Shown one piece after another: positions 45,727-62,186 of a stretch of 64,000 bases of DNA. A program made the position numbers and the translations under genes. Each line of letters starts with the position of its first letter. Within the stretch, counting starts at the first letter, position 1. The DNA comes from Trichoplax sp. H2 (lineage: Eukaryota > Placozoa > Uniplacotomia > Trichoplacea), in NCBI GenBank assembly GCA_003344405.1, contig NOWV01000089.1, positions 1 to 64,000 on the forward strand. The letters run 5' to 3'. The notes beneath the pieces are model-generated. The model searched no databases. It was given only the letters and a program-made list of their open reading frames with translations, and was not told where the DNA came from.

Positions 45727-48009
45727 ATGTCTAGCAATGATAGATTACCCGTTTTTCCCTCACGAATGTAAGTGGTACAAAATTACATTGCGTTATAATT
45801 TGTTTCATTGGCTTAAAAAGTGATTAAAGACTTCCCTAAAATTTATCATGGAAAGCATAGGACAGTTACACTACAGTTTAAGGTGTGTTGTAATAATATA
45901 TTATAATTAATATTAAATACAGGAACTTGACCGTCATGAAAGGCCGGTTGAAGGGTGCTCAGAAAGGACACAGTTTACTAAAAAAGAAAGCTGATGCGTT
46001 AACCCTTCGATTTCGAGCAATCCTGAAGAAAATGATTGATGTTAGTACGCTGATTTGTTTAAATTAGGGACTAAAATTGATAGCTAGGCAGTTTTATTTG
46101 TCTGCGTAGAAGCTGTAACAATCTGTAACTGTTCCATATGGCGAGAAGGCATCATCTTAGATTACTTGATTGGTTTAGTTTAATGTACACGTAGTTTAGC
46201 CTTCTACCTACAGTCATACCCCAAGAAGATTGCATGTCCAGTATTCCATCAGATATCTGAATTGATCGCTTAAACTGTAGAGAGCACGCGTAAGTGCATC
46301 AAGTCCAGTGGTTGACCTACTTAATTAGAATGCTATGTACGATTGCGATGCTGACTGCGTAAAAACTTCACACAGTCTACTCGTATCCATCTCGCTATTT
46401 TGTAGGTATCAGCGAAAAATTGATTACATTAATTATACGTATTACTGCATTATATTATAAATGTTTTATTCGATAGCTGTCCCTTAATGGCTTGACTTTT
46501 CATTTATATTACGTTATACTTAATCATCATCGGACGATTTTGTTTACGTACATAGACTAAATTGTTAGTTGGTGATATCATGAAAGAAGCGAATTACTCA
46601 TTAGCCGAAGCCAAATTTGCTGCTGGAGATTTTACGTTAGTACTCATGATTGCACTGGCAATCGATACCGATAATTTATAATACTTGCGTGCTCATAAAT
46701 TGAATTAGTCCTGAAGTTAAGTCTTACTTGAGTGTTTAAAATGCTAAAGTCTTGTCGTTATTTATTGCAGGCAAGTAGTTCTAGAAAAAGTGGAACGTGC
46801 GAGGACTAAGATCAGAACCGGGAAAGATAATGTTGCAGGTAGGCAAGTTAGGATGTAGCTCTAGTCAATCGTCAATAGGTGATAGATAGTGTGCAAATAC
46901 GGATACTGCAATATGTTTCTGTACCTGTATCGTCTTGGTAAAAATATTGTGCCTTGAGTGTCTATACAACAGCTGCTTAAGATTAAGACTGTGTAGTATG
47001 TGCTTACATATCATGTATGATGCAGTGAGCTTCAATGTACCGCATTTACCCTAGTAGTTTGAACATATGGTCATCATTCGATGAGCTTTATGGGCTACTA
47101 TTTACCGTTAGGGGATCCGTCTTGCGATTATAGAGTAGAATATTTCTAGAAGAGGCGTTATAATGAGTACAGTTATTATTACCAATTTTTAATTGTATTC
47201 TTTTTCTCTAGGTGTTCAGCTACCGAACTTTGAACCGTTTTCGGAGGGTGTAGACTGTATGTGATAGATCTACCTTTCAGCGTCTATTAATTTTTAATGT
47301 TTATACAAAATACTTATGCAAGCTCGATTATAAAATTTCTATCAATTGAAAATGAAAACAATTAATCAAAATTGCACTTAATTCTTAGCAAATGAATTAA
47401 CTGGCTTATCTAGAGGTGGCCAACAGGTTACTCATGCAAGGGAAGTTTATGCAAAAGCTGTTACTTTGCTGATCGATTTAGCATCCATGCAGGTAAAGAT
47501 GTTATATCATAAGATTTCTACTAGCTAGGGACAGAACAGTTCTTTTAATGCAATTCTTAATTAAAACTGCAATTTTGCCTGGTAGACTGCATTTATCGTC
47601 CTTGATGAAGCTATCAAAGTCACCAATAGGCGTGTTAATGCCATTGAACACGTTATTATCCCTCGAATTGAAAACACTATTTCTTACATCACTTCAGAAC
47701 TAGACGAAAGGGATCGTGAGGAGTTTTACAGGTTAGTATTCTTATGGGTATTTAATAAAGCTTATAAACTCATGATTTTGAAAAAATCTGTAGATTGAAA
47801 AAAATTCAAGAAAAGAAAAAGAAATTGAAGGTTGCTAAAGAAGAAGAAATGAAAATATTAGGTAAAATACCGCAAGTGTTATTTGTAGCAATATAATTAT
47901 TGCCACGCAGTACGTTATAATGAGAGCTTCTCGATTATTTTCAGGCGTTGGTGATGAAGAAACAAAGAATATTTTAGAGGATTCTAAGGATGAAGATGTA
48001 ATATTTTAA
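45727..48009 (+). CDS. ATP6V1D: V-type proton ATPase subunit D (ATP6V1D)
   Basis: Central-stalk rotor subunit of the V1 sector, coupling ATP hydrolysis to proton pumping on endomembranes. Nine exons: 45727-45767, 45923-46040, 46556-46635, 46771-46838, 47212-47256, 47389-47492, 47586-47731, 47794-47861, 47945-48009, all GT-AG and in phase, giving 244 residues (human 247). Landmarks in order: LPVFPSRM start, [66 protein letters not shown] block, [19 protein letters not shown]. The long N- and C-terminal coiled-coil helices expected for subunit D are intact. Its start lies about 140 bp right of the GTAC-palindrome cluster. Confidence 0.96.
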
Positions 48010-49168
48010 CGCGAATCATCCTTACCGTCTCATTTGGGTCCTATAGAGATCTTGTTTGCTAATTTATAGTACCATTAATGTCGATTTTATCTGTGATGAT
48101 AAGATAGGATACAAACAAATGCAGCCAACGCTTCCATTTTTATAGATATTTGATGTTATTTGTCTTGATGATGTGCTGTCTTACAATACATCTAAATTTC
48201 TGCTGCTTCTGATACATGAACAGACGCAATTTCAGCAGCAATGTGTGCGGTACCGCAGATCTATTATATCATACATCCGAAAATATATCATTATTAATTT
48301 TAACAAAAGCCGTTATAGCTTATTCTATTGTATCTTGGCAAGTTATAACTATAGTCTTATTAGTATAGTATTTGTAAGTAATTGCATCAATTGTACTGTA
48401 TTGGTCAAGCTTTATATTTCAAGATTTGTATTTAATATTGTCACTGCTATTAAACAGTTGATGAGCATTAATTAACAGTAAATAAAGTATAAGTAAAACG
48501 CATTTTACCATGGTATGGGATGAATTTTTAACCTGTGCATCACCTAGCTCTCGCCATAATGGCTGATGCTTTACTGCAGGTAACAGTTTCTTATAATCGC
48601 TGATGACATAATTATTTATTCTCACATACTTTACTACGTATATTTTATCGCATAAGCCAATTATACGTGTGTTGTTGCATCTTTATTACAAGAAAACAAG
48701 AATACATGTGAGCTCGTTAGAGATAACAATAAGGGCTAGTTTATCTTCACGGTTAATTCCTAGTGCACTGTAAATCAGCGAGCAATCAGTGAGTTAAATA
48801 TGTCAAACTGAGAAATATTTGTTGCAGAACATCGTACCAGGCTACAGTATGATAAAGTTACTGGTACAAGGTTATTCCGATTTTAATTTTAAATGATGAC
48901 GAGTCATAGTATTCATCATTTCTAGAAAGCCCTCCAGGATTGCACCAATTCCGGTAGACTACCGTACAGTAATTAGCACGGCACTCCTATTTTAACTTTA
49001 GAAATATAAATAGACTGCTGTCTAGAAATATACTCAAGCAGTGACAGGTCAGAAACTTGCAGCTGCAAGTGTTGAGTAGGTTATCCTGTTGTAAACAGAT
49101 TATAGTGCCGAGTTTGCACAATTCCCCTGAAATTCTGTTCCATATGAAAGATTTTTCTCTGACTGTAA
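48010..49168. other. Convergent spacer ATP6V1D/SLC35C1
   Basis: Mostly featureless AT-rich sequence. The only protein-like signal is the possible two-exon micropeptide at 48559-48896. Confidence 0.45.
48559..48896 (+). CDS. Possible two-exon micropeptide of 29 residues
   Basis: Exon 1 48559-48579 reads MADALLQ and ends CAG before donor GTAACA. Exon 2 48828-48896 follows acceptor tttgttgcag and reads NIVPGYSMIKLLVQG and seven further residues to TGA. Reading phase is 0 at the junction. The start context and splice signals are reasonable, but the peptide is too short for any homology judgement and could be chance. Confidence 0.25.
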
Positions 49169-51577
<2,409 letters not shown>

Positions 51578-52908
51578 ATTTACAGCAAGGTAAAATAACT
51601 ATTGTAATTTACTTATTGATATACGTATCACTGTGACTGTTATACAGGAAATCTTGTAATATCAGGAGCACTAAATAAATACCATTGCCATACTAATGAA
51701 GCATAACTGATAATTGTACTGTATAATTATACGTTTACTGTGCTAACGAATAACGAACGATACGGTAATGTATGTACGTTGTACTGTACAAGCATTTACA
51801 TTCCTAAAATACCGTATACATTTTATGTAAATTTAAATTACATATTCGCATAAAGCATCTTATTTCCAATCAAATGATAACAAAGTTGTCTAATAAGGAC
51901 TTGAAACTATAATTTCATATAATTTCAAACAGTAGGAAAGACTTATGAGACACCCTGTATATCGCCTTTAAAACGCATATTACCTAAAGAAATACATATT
52001 TTTTGGACGATAAGAATAATACAGTACAGTACTTATTTACAGTAAACAGTAGTAAAATAATTATAGTATTGAATTATACTATGTTAGTAGAGGTATACCA
52101 GTAGGCGGACACCACGGTGGCTATTTGAAGGGACCTAGAGCGCAAACTTTTTTCAGGCATCTTGCTTTCATCGCCCACTTTAGACATTAATTGATCCTGT
52201 CATCGATACTGACTGCAGCAGAGAATTTAAAAAGCATCATCAAAATGATTTTGTAGCTTTACAGTGTACAGTACAGTGAAGTACTTTTTTACTCTAGCCC
52301 ATGTACTGTACACTGTACCGTAGAAAAAGATCACCCGTCCCCCAGGATTTGTTAGTTTAGCACATAGTGTACTGAATACTGATAGTGTACCTGTACTATG
52401 AACACTTCAGAGTCAATGCTAGACAGTGATGTACTGTACTGTACAGTGTTCTCACTGGACTCTGCATTCTGCAGTTAGTCAGTCAGCCCGAGTCAGCAAC
52501 ATAAAATCAATCAATGGTGCATTTTGAATTTGGCGGAAATTTGGTTTAACATCGAGAAACTGCTTTCTGTTTCGACCATCTGTCTAAGATTGGTTAAATA
52601 ATGCTGCTGTTGTAATGTTATTCATGTTTTATCTTCTATATACTGTACTGTAACATACAGTCATTTGATACACGCGTACTGTAGGTTCATTATAATGATG
52701 TATCATGTACAGTAGTTATCATTGCCAGTAAAATACGCGTACGTCGGTGATAAGGAAATTAAATTTAAATACTAAAGTCGTAAGTAAATACTAGCGTTTA
52801 ATAGACTTCACATTAAATAACGCTTTAACTGTGAGTTCAGTAAAACAACAATCCCAATTTTCGGCCGAAAAATAAACAGCAGACTTTGTATTACACGGAA
52901 TTACTAGA
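51578..52908. promoter_or_regulatory. Divergent spacer between SLC35C1 and TTL
   Basis: About 1.3 kb with GTAC palindromes at 51780-51790, 52022-52032, 52261-52275, 52303-52320, 52433-52450 and 52642-52650. No coding exon recognised. It should contain both promoters. Confidence 0.4.
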
Positions 52909-55448
52909 ATGTACTACTTCATCTATCGTAGCACCGGTAGTTCAGTTTATTCGGCAGTTACTGAAATGCTGGAAAAATCTGGTTATTGGCAATGTAAAAA
53001 TCCCGACAGCAGCAAATTCCATCTTGTATTTGGCGAAAGAAATAGACTGTCTTTTGCTCGATTGGGTAACCTAATTTAACAATTTTAAAATATACTCGTC
53101 AACTTTGACGAAATAGTACTGTTTAATTTGGATATTCTGCACGCTTATCTGCAATAAACGTAAATAACTGCAGTGTAAGCATCTATTTGCAAAAGTAAAT
53201 AAAAATTGAATCGCACTTATTTCTTGTATAGGGTAGATACTTTCACTGTTCGTTGTGCCATATTTACGTACCATACTGTATAATGTGTATGTGTTATATG
53301 CATAATTGTCGCCTTTAGGACATGAACCTGGCTTTACTCAGGCAGTAAATTATTTTAATGGAAATGATTCCATTTGCAAAAAGTCGTCGCTTGTTTGGTA
53401 ATTTAATTAACGATATATTACTTTAAGAATATCTTTGAAAGATAATGTGGAACTACAGTAACATACGAATATAAATAGCAAATACTACAACAGTACGATA
53501 GTTGGTAGAGAAGATAAAGTACGCGTATGCAGTATCTTGAATAGCTTTTCATCACTTTGTTATTTATCAGTACATTGAAGGACTATGCTAAAAAGTGTGA
53601 GAGAAATTTCGATTGGATACTTCCAGCATATGTTGTTAACCCCGAAAAAACTCGGAAGGAAATTAAATTTCATTCTAAAAGGCTGAAGGAAAATCTCAAA
53701 TCACCTTGGATGGAGTTTTATTTAGAGAAGCCAGTACGGGATTTCCGGGAAGACCTTCGGCGAGCTAGTGCAACTTTAGCCTCTGGAAATCAACGTATCT
53801 GGATTGCTAAGCCCAATACTGGTTGTAAAGGTTGGTTAAGATAAATCCGAATTTGTAGTATAGATTTTGTAGTTACTGTGCTTACTCTGACATCTACACT
53901 GCTTGAAGGTCTTGTTGATGTACTAGCCAATACATTTACCCTGACAATTGAACAGTTGATCGCTCTTTTCATATACAATACTACTATTGTTATATTATAC
54001 GGTATACTTACTGCATTGAAACATACTGCGTTATATGTTATATATCAGGCTGCATTAAGGCTAAACTGGATTTTCTTGAAATATCGGTACTCTTACACAA
54101 TAGGTGAAGGCATTATGATTTCTGATGACATTGACCAGCTCATTCAATTTGTAGACAACAGTAATCAATCCCACGTTATCCAAAAATATGTAGAAAATCC
54201 TATGTTATTAACTGGAGAGCGGAAGTTCGATATTCGGTAAATACTAAAATGCCTTGTAAGCAACTTTACAAATTGAAATTAAGTCGATGCAGATTAATTT
54301 CTGCAAACCCTTGTGCATGTGCCTAAATGGAAATGAGCTTGTGCTGTACAATATTCAACAGGTGTTGGGTATTATTGGACCACAAATACGATATATACCT
54401 ATACAGAGAAGGAGTTGTAAGGACTGCATCGGATGCATATGATCCTAGCAATTTAGATAAAGTTACTAGCCATTTAACAAATCATTGTCTTCAGGTATTT
54501 ATTAATACGGTATAATTATTACAGTACTGGTTAATAAAATTAATGAATAGCCCAAGTTCTTTTACTAACAGCATTCAATTACGGCTATTCGATCTAACAT
54601 ATCATCTACGCGTATAGAATTAATATTATTTACTGTTAACAGCAACAGTTAGCCGATAAGTTTGGACAATACGAAGAAGGTAACGAAATGTTTTACGAGG
54701 AGTTTAATAGGTAAGTTACGTGCATATGACAATGCTGATCATATATACCTATGCAAATATGTTTGCAACAGTAATTATTACAAATTTTTCTTTTACATAG
54801 ATTTTTAGAAGCGAAATACAATCTAAGCCTTGAAAGTGATATTTTACCGCAAATTAGGCGTATTATAAAGGATTGTTTTGCTGCCGGAAAAGAGGTATCA
54901 TAACCTTGCCATTTACGTAAGCCTATATACAGTAGTAAGAAATAATCTGGCTGTGAGTTTCCTTTCAATGTCTTGCTTTGTGCAGAATGTATACCCGTTT
55001 ATTTGAACGGGAACTTTACTAGTGGTATAATTATGGTAAGGAGCGTCGGATGTAGACGCCCACATAAAGAATTAGATTATAACTAAAATTTGCACTTTGA
55101 TTCTTTTAACTAGAAAATGGATGCCTCCGGATTGAGTTACAAAAGCTTTCAATTATTTGGTTTTGACTTTATCATAGATGATAAAGGTCATGTTTATTTA
55201 TTGGAAATAAACGGTGCTCCTGCATGCGCTGAGTAAGTTAATGTAAAGTTTCATCGTTCTGATCTGCGACACTGTCCAAGGTATTGTAGCATTACTTATT
55301 ACTAGAATCACTTAGCTGCTATGCACTTATTATCCGTAGGAAACTGCAATCAGGATTAGTGCAATCATTAATTGAAACAGCCATTAATCCTCTATATCCA
55401 CCTCCAGCATTGGCTGTGAACTCATTAAATTTATTTGATCTGATTTAA
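52909..55448 (+). CDS. TTL: Tubulin--tyrosine ligase (TTL)
   Basis: Re-adds the C-terminal tyrosine to detyrosinated alpha-tubulin using ATP, in the cytosol. Nine exons: 52909-53065, 53319-53397, 53571-53830, 54104-54236, 54362-54494, 54643-54710, 54801-54894, 55114-55232, 55340-55448, giving 383 residues (human 377). Landmarks: [38 protein letters not shown] (ATP-grasp lysine and Gly-rich loop), [76 protein letters not shown] and [12 protein letters not shown] with the metal-binding Glu/Asn. The overall length and single ATP-grasp fold fit TTL itself rather than a longer TTLL. Promoter side faces SLC35C1. Confidence 0.95.
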
Positions 55449-56241
55449 TTTAAACATAATTACCGATTTAAGGCAGCATCTCTTTTTGATGGATAGATAC
55501 AATCCGCTTTGCATAGTTAAGACTAATTTTAAATTTTACAGATGCGCTCGCCAACTTCCGAGTTTTGGTTGTGGCGTCGAATATGTCTAGAAAGGAAGGA
55601 AACAACCCTTCCTGCATATGATTTTGAGACACAGAAAGCCTTTACAGTTTCCTTAAAATAGAACACATATATATATAATTTTACCATCAGCCTGTCTAGA
55701 CCTGCTACATTACATTAACCCTCAAAACTTCTTTCTAGCATCAGAGTAATTATATACCTGTATAAAAAATAGAATGATTTTGTAAACGCACAAGAATCAA
55801 TAGTAATGACTATGCAACACGATAGTCAAGTTATTTCTTGTATTTCGATATACGTATGCATACAGTATGTACGTTAGCGTAAAACTCTTATAAAAATACG
55901 AATGCACTGTACTGTATAATCGTACTATAATCTTTTTCATTGAAAGAGGAAACATTTTTAACTCTGGATAAACAGAATTAATAGTTGAGATTTAAGCTAA
56001 TAATACCTCGAGTAAAGTATAAAATTATTCGATAATTGTGATATAATTCGTATCAAATGCCAAGTGAAACAGTCGGCAACTTTACATTTTAAAATTTTTA
56101 AAGCCATCCACGTACAATAAAAGTTTACAATTAAAGTCTGAATATTCACATATTAAAGACAGAATGTCGTTTATTTGTACAGCAATTGTTTGACCAGTCC
56201 ATGATTAATCAATGCATCTGCCATGAATTATGCAAGCTGCA
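55449..56241. other. Convergent spacer TTL/MAGUK gene
   Basis: AT-rich 0.8 kb. No exon or RNA recognised. Confidence 0.5.
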
Positions 56242-59200
56242 TTAATGCATCCAAGAGCTTGGAACCCATTGAGGAGCAGATGTTAAACTTTCTACAATAC
56301 CTTGAACCTCCGCCACTAATTTGACCATATCATTGTTGACTAATAGGACGTCAAAATATTGCTTGTACTTCGATTCCATTTCGTACGATTCACTAACCAT
56401 GGCTCGAACGGCGTCGTTCTAATTAAATATAATGGGAATATTTAATTACTCTATAGCTTGGTATGCCGCATAATAAAAACACTATTGAAAGCGTCTAGAG
56501 ACTACTAAGAACCTTCATTTTGACGCTAAAATTGATACAGTCGTAGTTCCCTCTCGAAGTCTTTCCAATTTCATTAATAAATGGTGCTCTAATAAATATG
56601 ACGAATGGCCTAAGTTCAGCGCCCTTGATTTGCGGTAAGATCTGTTTAAGTAAAAATATTTCAAAATTAAGTAAGGCAAAGTTTATCTTGCCATTACATC
56701 ATTATCGTTTGATCTTACATCTGGTTCAGGGATTAGTAGGCATGATTTACTCGTAAACATAAGTTTTTTGACAGCTTCCTTGTCTACACCATACAGCTGC
56801 CCATTTGATTCCCGATACTCTAACATCTCTTGATTTGCTTTCTTCCTTTCAAAAACGTCTCGAGTCATAAAATGAAAGTCCACTCCGTTAACTTCGTTAG
56901 GTCGAGGAGTGCGTGTTGTACCTTGGAAAAATAAATAGGTCAAACATACTCATACAATGACTTAATCATGCTACGTTGAATTTCCAAAATATTACAATTA
57001 CATTCAATGGCAGCGGCGAATCTCTCCGGCTGTCCTCTAAGTAAGCGGTGTTTTAATTCATTTCTCCCAATGTATTTTGCACCTACGAACATTTGAGTGC
57101 AAATTCGACAATTCTTAGAGATACGAAGGACACCTGCGAAGGGTGCAAATAAAACATAAACTTACCAATCAGTACTATTGGTCTAGTTCTATTAAATGTC
57201 GGCGGCATTTCCCGTACTGGTTCATATGCAGGCATCATCATAGCATCGGCATCTGTAATATATTTAGTTAGTTTATTCTACGAGGAAAATGTCAACGCTG
57301 ACTTTTAATATTGCTGGTTTGTGCTTCAATCTAACCGGAGTTGCTTTTCGGCGACGGTTCATTGCTCTTCTTCTTTTTAGATTTTCCGGATATTTTCAAC
57401 CATTTTTCTTGGATAATTATATCGATAATTTATCAATGGATTTTTAGCGATATTAAATATCGATGATCAGCGATCAACAAGAAATTTACAAACTTGCATT
57501 TTTTATTAGGCAACTCAATATTTAATTATTACATACTACTTTTGTTAGAAGCGCCTTTGGATGACACGTTAGACTCTTCAGTATTAGAAGTTCCATTGGA
57601 CAATAATTGACGCCTGCAAATAATAGATCAGAAAATTAGCTAGACAATAACGATACAATTTCAAAACAATATGTTCATCTAGCTATTGAAATTTAAGGTA
57701 ATAAACAAATGATTATCGGGTAGTATTTTAAACAAGAACTCTTATTGATTCGAATATTTGGCAATATACGATCTAAAGCCTGAAGATTACTTACTGTTCC
57801 ATTAAATGCCTCGATGGAATTATTCCACTCGATGACTTATTATTCACATTCCGTTGACTACTGAAAATCAGCTGAGCCTACAATCCACCACAAACAAATT
57901 ACGACTAAGACAGTATAAAGTGATATGTTCCTCTGTACCGTTTAATAGATAGCTATAATTTATTGGTAACTGAAAGTGTATCGATAGTAAATTCTATTGA
58001 ATTGTAAATAGCAGCGAGTAATGTTACCTGCCACCAATTTTTGTCTTCCTGTGGAGTGATGCGCAAAATATCTCCATATTGAAATTTTAAACCTAACTCT
58101 CGATAGGGATTAAATTGGTCTTCTATGGGATTATATTCGCAAAATGCCTTCACATAAACCTATCAGATGGCGATAATTTCAAATGATAATTATATAGTTA
58201 ACTAGCAACTAAAGAAGCAACATATTCTTACAACAATGATATAGGAAATTCTAAATATGAAAATACCAACATGTAAATCTTACATGTGAGTCTTTAACTG
58301 CGGTTTTTGTGTTATCGCCAGGCAAGGTTAAAAATGCCACTGTATCTGTTTGTTTTTCCTAAAATTTCGATTACGTTAAATTTTAGCAAGAACCATGGTA
58401 AGAACAAAGTTAAATTATATTAATTATTAATTTGCCTTATTTAGATATTTTCTTCTAAGTACCATACGTATGATTTAACACATTTCAATTATTTAGAAGC
58501 AACATATCAGTAAGCGAAGAATCAGTGATATTTTTATAGTATAAAATCATGGCTTATGGATAGTACGAGGTAAACTTACCACAAGTTCTACTATCTCGGC
58601 CACTGTCATTCCAACAACGTTAGTGCCGTTTATTTCAACTATTTCATCACCTTCAGATAGTTGCCCTAACAAAAATATATAATTAATTTAGATTCGTGGT
58701 TATAAATAGATTTTAATGAATGAGAATTTCGTACAATCAAATCTAAATTTCTTCGTGCATAATAATTATCATAGTCTAATACCTGATCTATCAGCGGCTC
58801 CTTGTCTAGCTATGCGATTAATAAGAACTTTATCGCCGAAGCGGCGAATTGTTGCTCCCTAGCCAGTTTTAAAATTTACTTAGTAAAAGTCATAGACTTG
58901 CAGAGTAATCATAGTTGCATCGGTAACAATTTAACCCACCAGAGGAAATGCTGCCTTGTGAATCTCCACTAATCTATAACAATAGTCGTCATTCTTTACT
59001 GACACAAGATGTCCATTTGCTACAGAATCCTTGGATGCAACTTCGTCATGACAATACATCAAACTCTAATAATTTTAGACATGTAGAATATTCTCTTAAT
59101 TAAACAAGCATAAATTAAGAGTCATCTAAAACAGATAGTACTCTATATTAAATAATCTTACAGTCACATTAGGTAGTGTCAATATGTTCTTGAGATGAGC

Positions 59201-61493
59201 TGACAAAGTCCCACCTTCTTCATTAATATCACTTATTACCTGGGTTATAAAATTGTGGGTAGCAATATTTGCGATATAGCTTAGTTCGATAAAGTAAGAA
59301 TATTGGATAGCAATATAATTAACAAGAATTTCACTATCATTCGTCTGACCATTTGAGCAAGATCTCGAGCATTTCTGCACACTGCAGTGTCAGCTGTCAA
59401 ATTGCAGCGATTCGATATTGCAAAATGTGCCTTATAAAAATAAAGATTTAAGGATGAAATTAAACGCGACTACCTTATTATTTTAATCGGTCAAAATTAA
59501 ACTATACTATACTAGTACTGTATACAGTATATCCCTCGAATCATTCCTACTGTCGTCAAATCTATACCTTTGCGGCTATTTTAAAATTTTTATGTTGGCA
59601 AAAGCTATAGAGAAATTTTAAATCTTGTTTATCTCTTTCATCGGTTACAGTCCGCTTTAAATGTTCCAGAATTTCACTAAGATCGCCTAGTAAGACTAAA
59701 TTTTTACAATAAAATCGGTTACTAGGTCTCAGTAGCTTTTGAAAGCACCATAAGCAGTATTAATTATCAAACACAATTGAAATCTTACTGGACTGATTTT
59801 TGGTATCATTTTCTGGCTCTAAGTTCGTACCATCACGAATATCTGCATTGGTATGGCCAAAATCTACGCAAAATGTGTACATGTACGCGCACACATAATA
59901 AGCACACTCGAATCAGTTCTCTACGTATACTTCGCAGGCTTTACTTGCAACTCCATGCAGCAGCTGATAAGGGCTTCTTACCTTCATCAAACCCATCAAA
60001 ATTTTGAGCATTATCTGAAATTTCGTAGCGACGATTGTCAACATTCCGATGGTCGAATTGATTTAAGAATTCCTGATCCTGCTGAGAAACACCCCGTTGA
60101 GGTTCCTGGTCGGATCTAAATAGATACAGTTATTAAAAATCCTGTCATTAGCGTGAAGGCTAACCACATGCTTTCAAAAACAAATCTTAAGATACGCAAT
60201 TGGAAACGTCGCGGTTAATTGTATCTTTGCAAAATATATATTACTATGTACTAAATGAGTGATACTCTTTGTAGCATTGCAGTGACAGCTTGTATAATAT
60301 TCACGAACATTAAATTTCGTCTGTCATAATTGCCATTAGCAGTCGGGGTCTGACTGACATTAACATTTTGTTCACGAGTCTTGGGACGTCTTGGAGGTGG
60401 AGGAGGTGGAGCTGTTTGTGGTTTAGAAACTTCTGTTCAGGTCAATATACAGTATATATAATTGAAGAAAAACAAGTTAGTTCCTCCTACGGCAAACGCA
60501 TTCTTAAGACACAGAAATAACTGACTATAACTTTATCACTATCTTCAAATGCTTATTCTTAGAGTACAGTTTTAGATGTCACCTTTAAAGCAAAATCCAA
60601 CAATTTTTTAACTGTCGTAGCAGCAGTAACTTGTTTAACTTACCGTCAATTCTTTTCACCGTCAGTCTGACATACCGCATTTTCGCACCCTAAAATATAT
60701 ATAATCGTATGTATAAAACCGATAAACTTGATATCTGTTCACATTAAATAGACTATGTGATAACTTTACTTTTTGAACCATTGCCACAATTTCACTAAAT
60801 GTCGCGTTTGCTACTGTATTTCCATTTATGGCTAATAGTTCATCACCACTTTTTAGTTTAGCTCGAATTGCGGGAGAATCTAAAATAAAATGACCAATAA
60901 CTTTAATTATCAATCCACAATTTAATGAGTGGCCAGGAAGACAAACTATATCCATGCTTAAACTACTTTTGTAAATAATATGATAATATTAAATTATCAT
61001 TAATCATTTTTGTTAATGATGGGATGGAATAGGACCATGGGCTTTAACATTTCTAAAAGTAGCCGTCGTATATCATTGACAGATTCTCAAGAGTGGCCAA
61101 ATCTATACTCTAAAGTAACAATTATAAGTTAAAGCCACGCCGCAACAAAGTCATTACCATTTGCAACTTTGCCAATTCTGGGAATTGCTCCTTTATCTAT
61201 TCCGCCAGTAACAGAAAAGCCGAATCTTTCCTCATCAGCCACCAAGCTAATCAGTATGTCAAACTCTTTAAAGTTGGCTGTTGGCTAAAAAATTATGATC
61301 ATCATAAGGCTTTATCAGTATAAATTGTAAGATTCAGCGATAAATGTTGCAACAACATGTTGATTGGTGGAATGCATACACACAAACTCGTTTAGATAGG
61401 ATATATTTTCATTAAAATGTTCCAAGTTAAGATAGTTCACAAACAATTAAGAACAAAGTTTACAAAGTTTTCGTTAAAGAGCCATCTTACCAT
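56242..61493 (-). CDS. PALS1/MPP5-like MAGUK with an extra N-terminal PDZ
   Basis: Scaffold of the Crumbs apical-polarity complex type. Order: PDZ-1 (FGFSVTGG, KLKSGDELLAINGNTV, RYVRLTVKR), linker with PPPPPPRRP, L27N (DLKFLYSFCQHKNFKIAAKA), L27C (LKNILTLPNVTSLMYCHDEV), PDZ-2 (LGATIRRFGDKVLINRI), SH3 (VKAFCEYNPIEDQFNPYREL...NWWQ), hook (KISGKSKKKK), GK with a degenerate P-loop (IGAKYIGRNEL) and C-terminal PQWVPSSWMH. L27-to-GK follows human PALS1 through ~590 residues. Exons, transcription order: 61493-61491 (ATG only), 61284-61158, 60879-60770, 60689-60644, 60432-60266, 60115-59982, 59686-59568, 59430-59350, 59239-59162, 59065-58940, 58858-58783, 58665-58580, 58358-58284, 58159-58028, 57877-57795, 57613-57537, 57407-57336, 57252-57166, 57082-57002, 56921-56719, 56623-56525, 56418-56242. 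The 60266/60115 junction has a phase mismatch that I could not resolve, so PDZ-1 could be a separate gene. The donor at 56524 is weak. Confidence 0.82.
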
Positions 61494-62186
61494 GTTTAAG
61501 TCGGCTTGCTAAAGAATTACGGAAGCGATTAATGATCGAAACACTGGTTACGGATCTGCAATGACAAAAATCAATTTTTTAATCTCGAAAGAATTTACTT
61601 ATGAGTACATGTTTCGATTTAATACAGAATATAAGGTAACGGTAAACATTGTTATTATTCACAATGTTAATGTCAGATTATAGAGTGTTTTGTACTTGAA
61701 ATTAATTCATCATTACCATGGGATATCAATTTTTATCCGTGCATTTATTAAGCGGCGGTTACTGTATTAAATTTAGGGCCGATTAAATCTACTAACAATT
61801 TGTAAAATCGCCAAGTTGTTCATTCTCGTCGGCAAAATAAAATTTGTATTGTATTGCTGTACAACACAATTTATCCATTTACGCTTTTTATTAGGGTTGT
61901 TCATCATGCAATATTTGAATCGTTGCTATTGTTCAATACTGGTATTAATAGAATGCAAAATAAAGTATGGTATTATTAATTTGGCTTTGATACGCCATAA
62001 CGAATTAGCTGAGTTGAATTCCCACCGTTTAACGTATTCTCTAGTCGGATGCCACCGAATTATGGAGAACACGCCAACAAGTAAAATATATTATCGAAAG
62101 TGATCAAAGCAAGATACAAATACTAATATGTTTACGTAGTACTGTAGAGTAATTATTTTCACAGTGCGATTAATCGTAATCTCATA
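61494..62186. other. Spacer right of the MAGUK gene
   Basis: Probably holds the MAGUK 5' UTR exon (acceptor-like tttag before 61508) and promoter. An open frame at 61816-62103 on the + strand (95 codons, Cys/Leu/Ile-rich) has no family or splice support. Confidence 0.35.

Noticed and set aside
45392-45737. Several open frames of 67-94 codons on both strands
   Set aside because: They are made of GTAC repeats (Tyr/Thr/Val/Cys-rich strings such as YSTVLYS) and are open only because of the repeat.
59777-60119. Two overlapping + strand frames of 76 and 88 codons
   Set aside because: Antisense of the MAGUK exon 60115-59982 and its intron.
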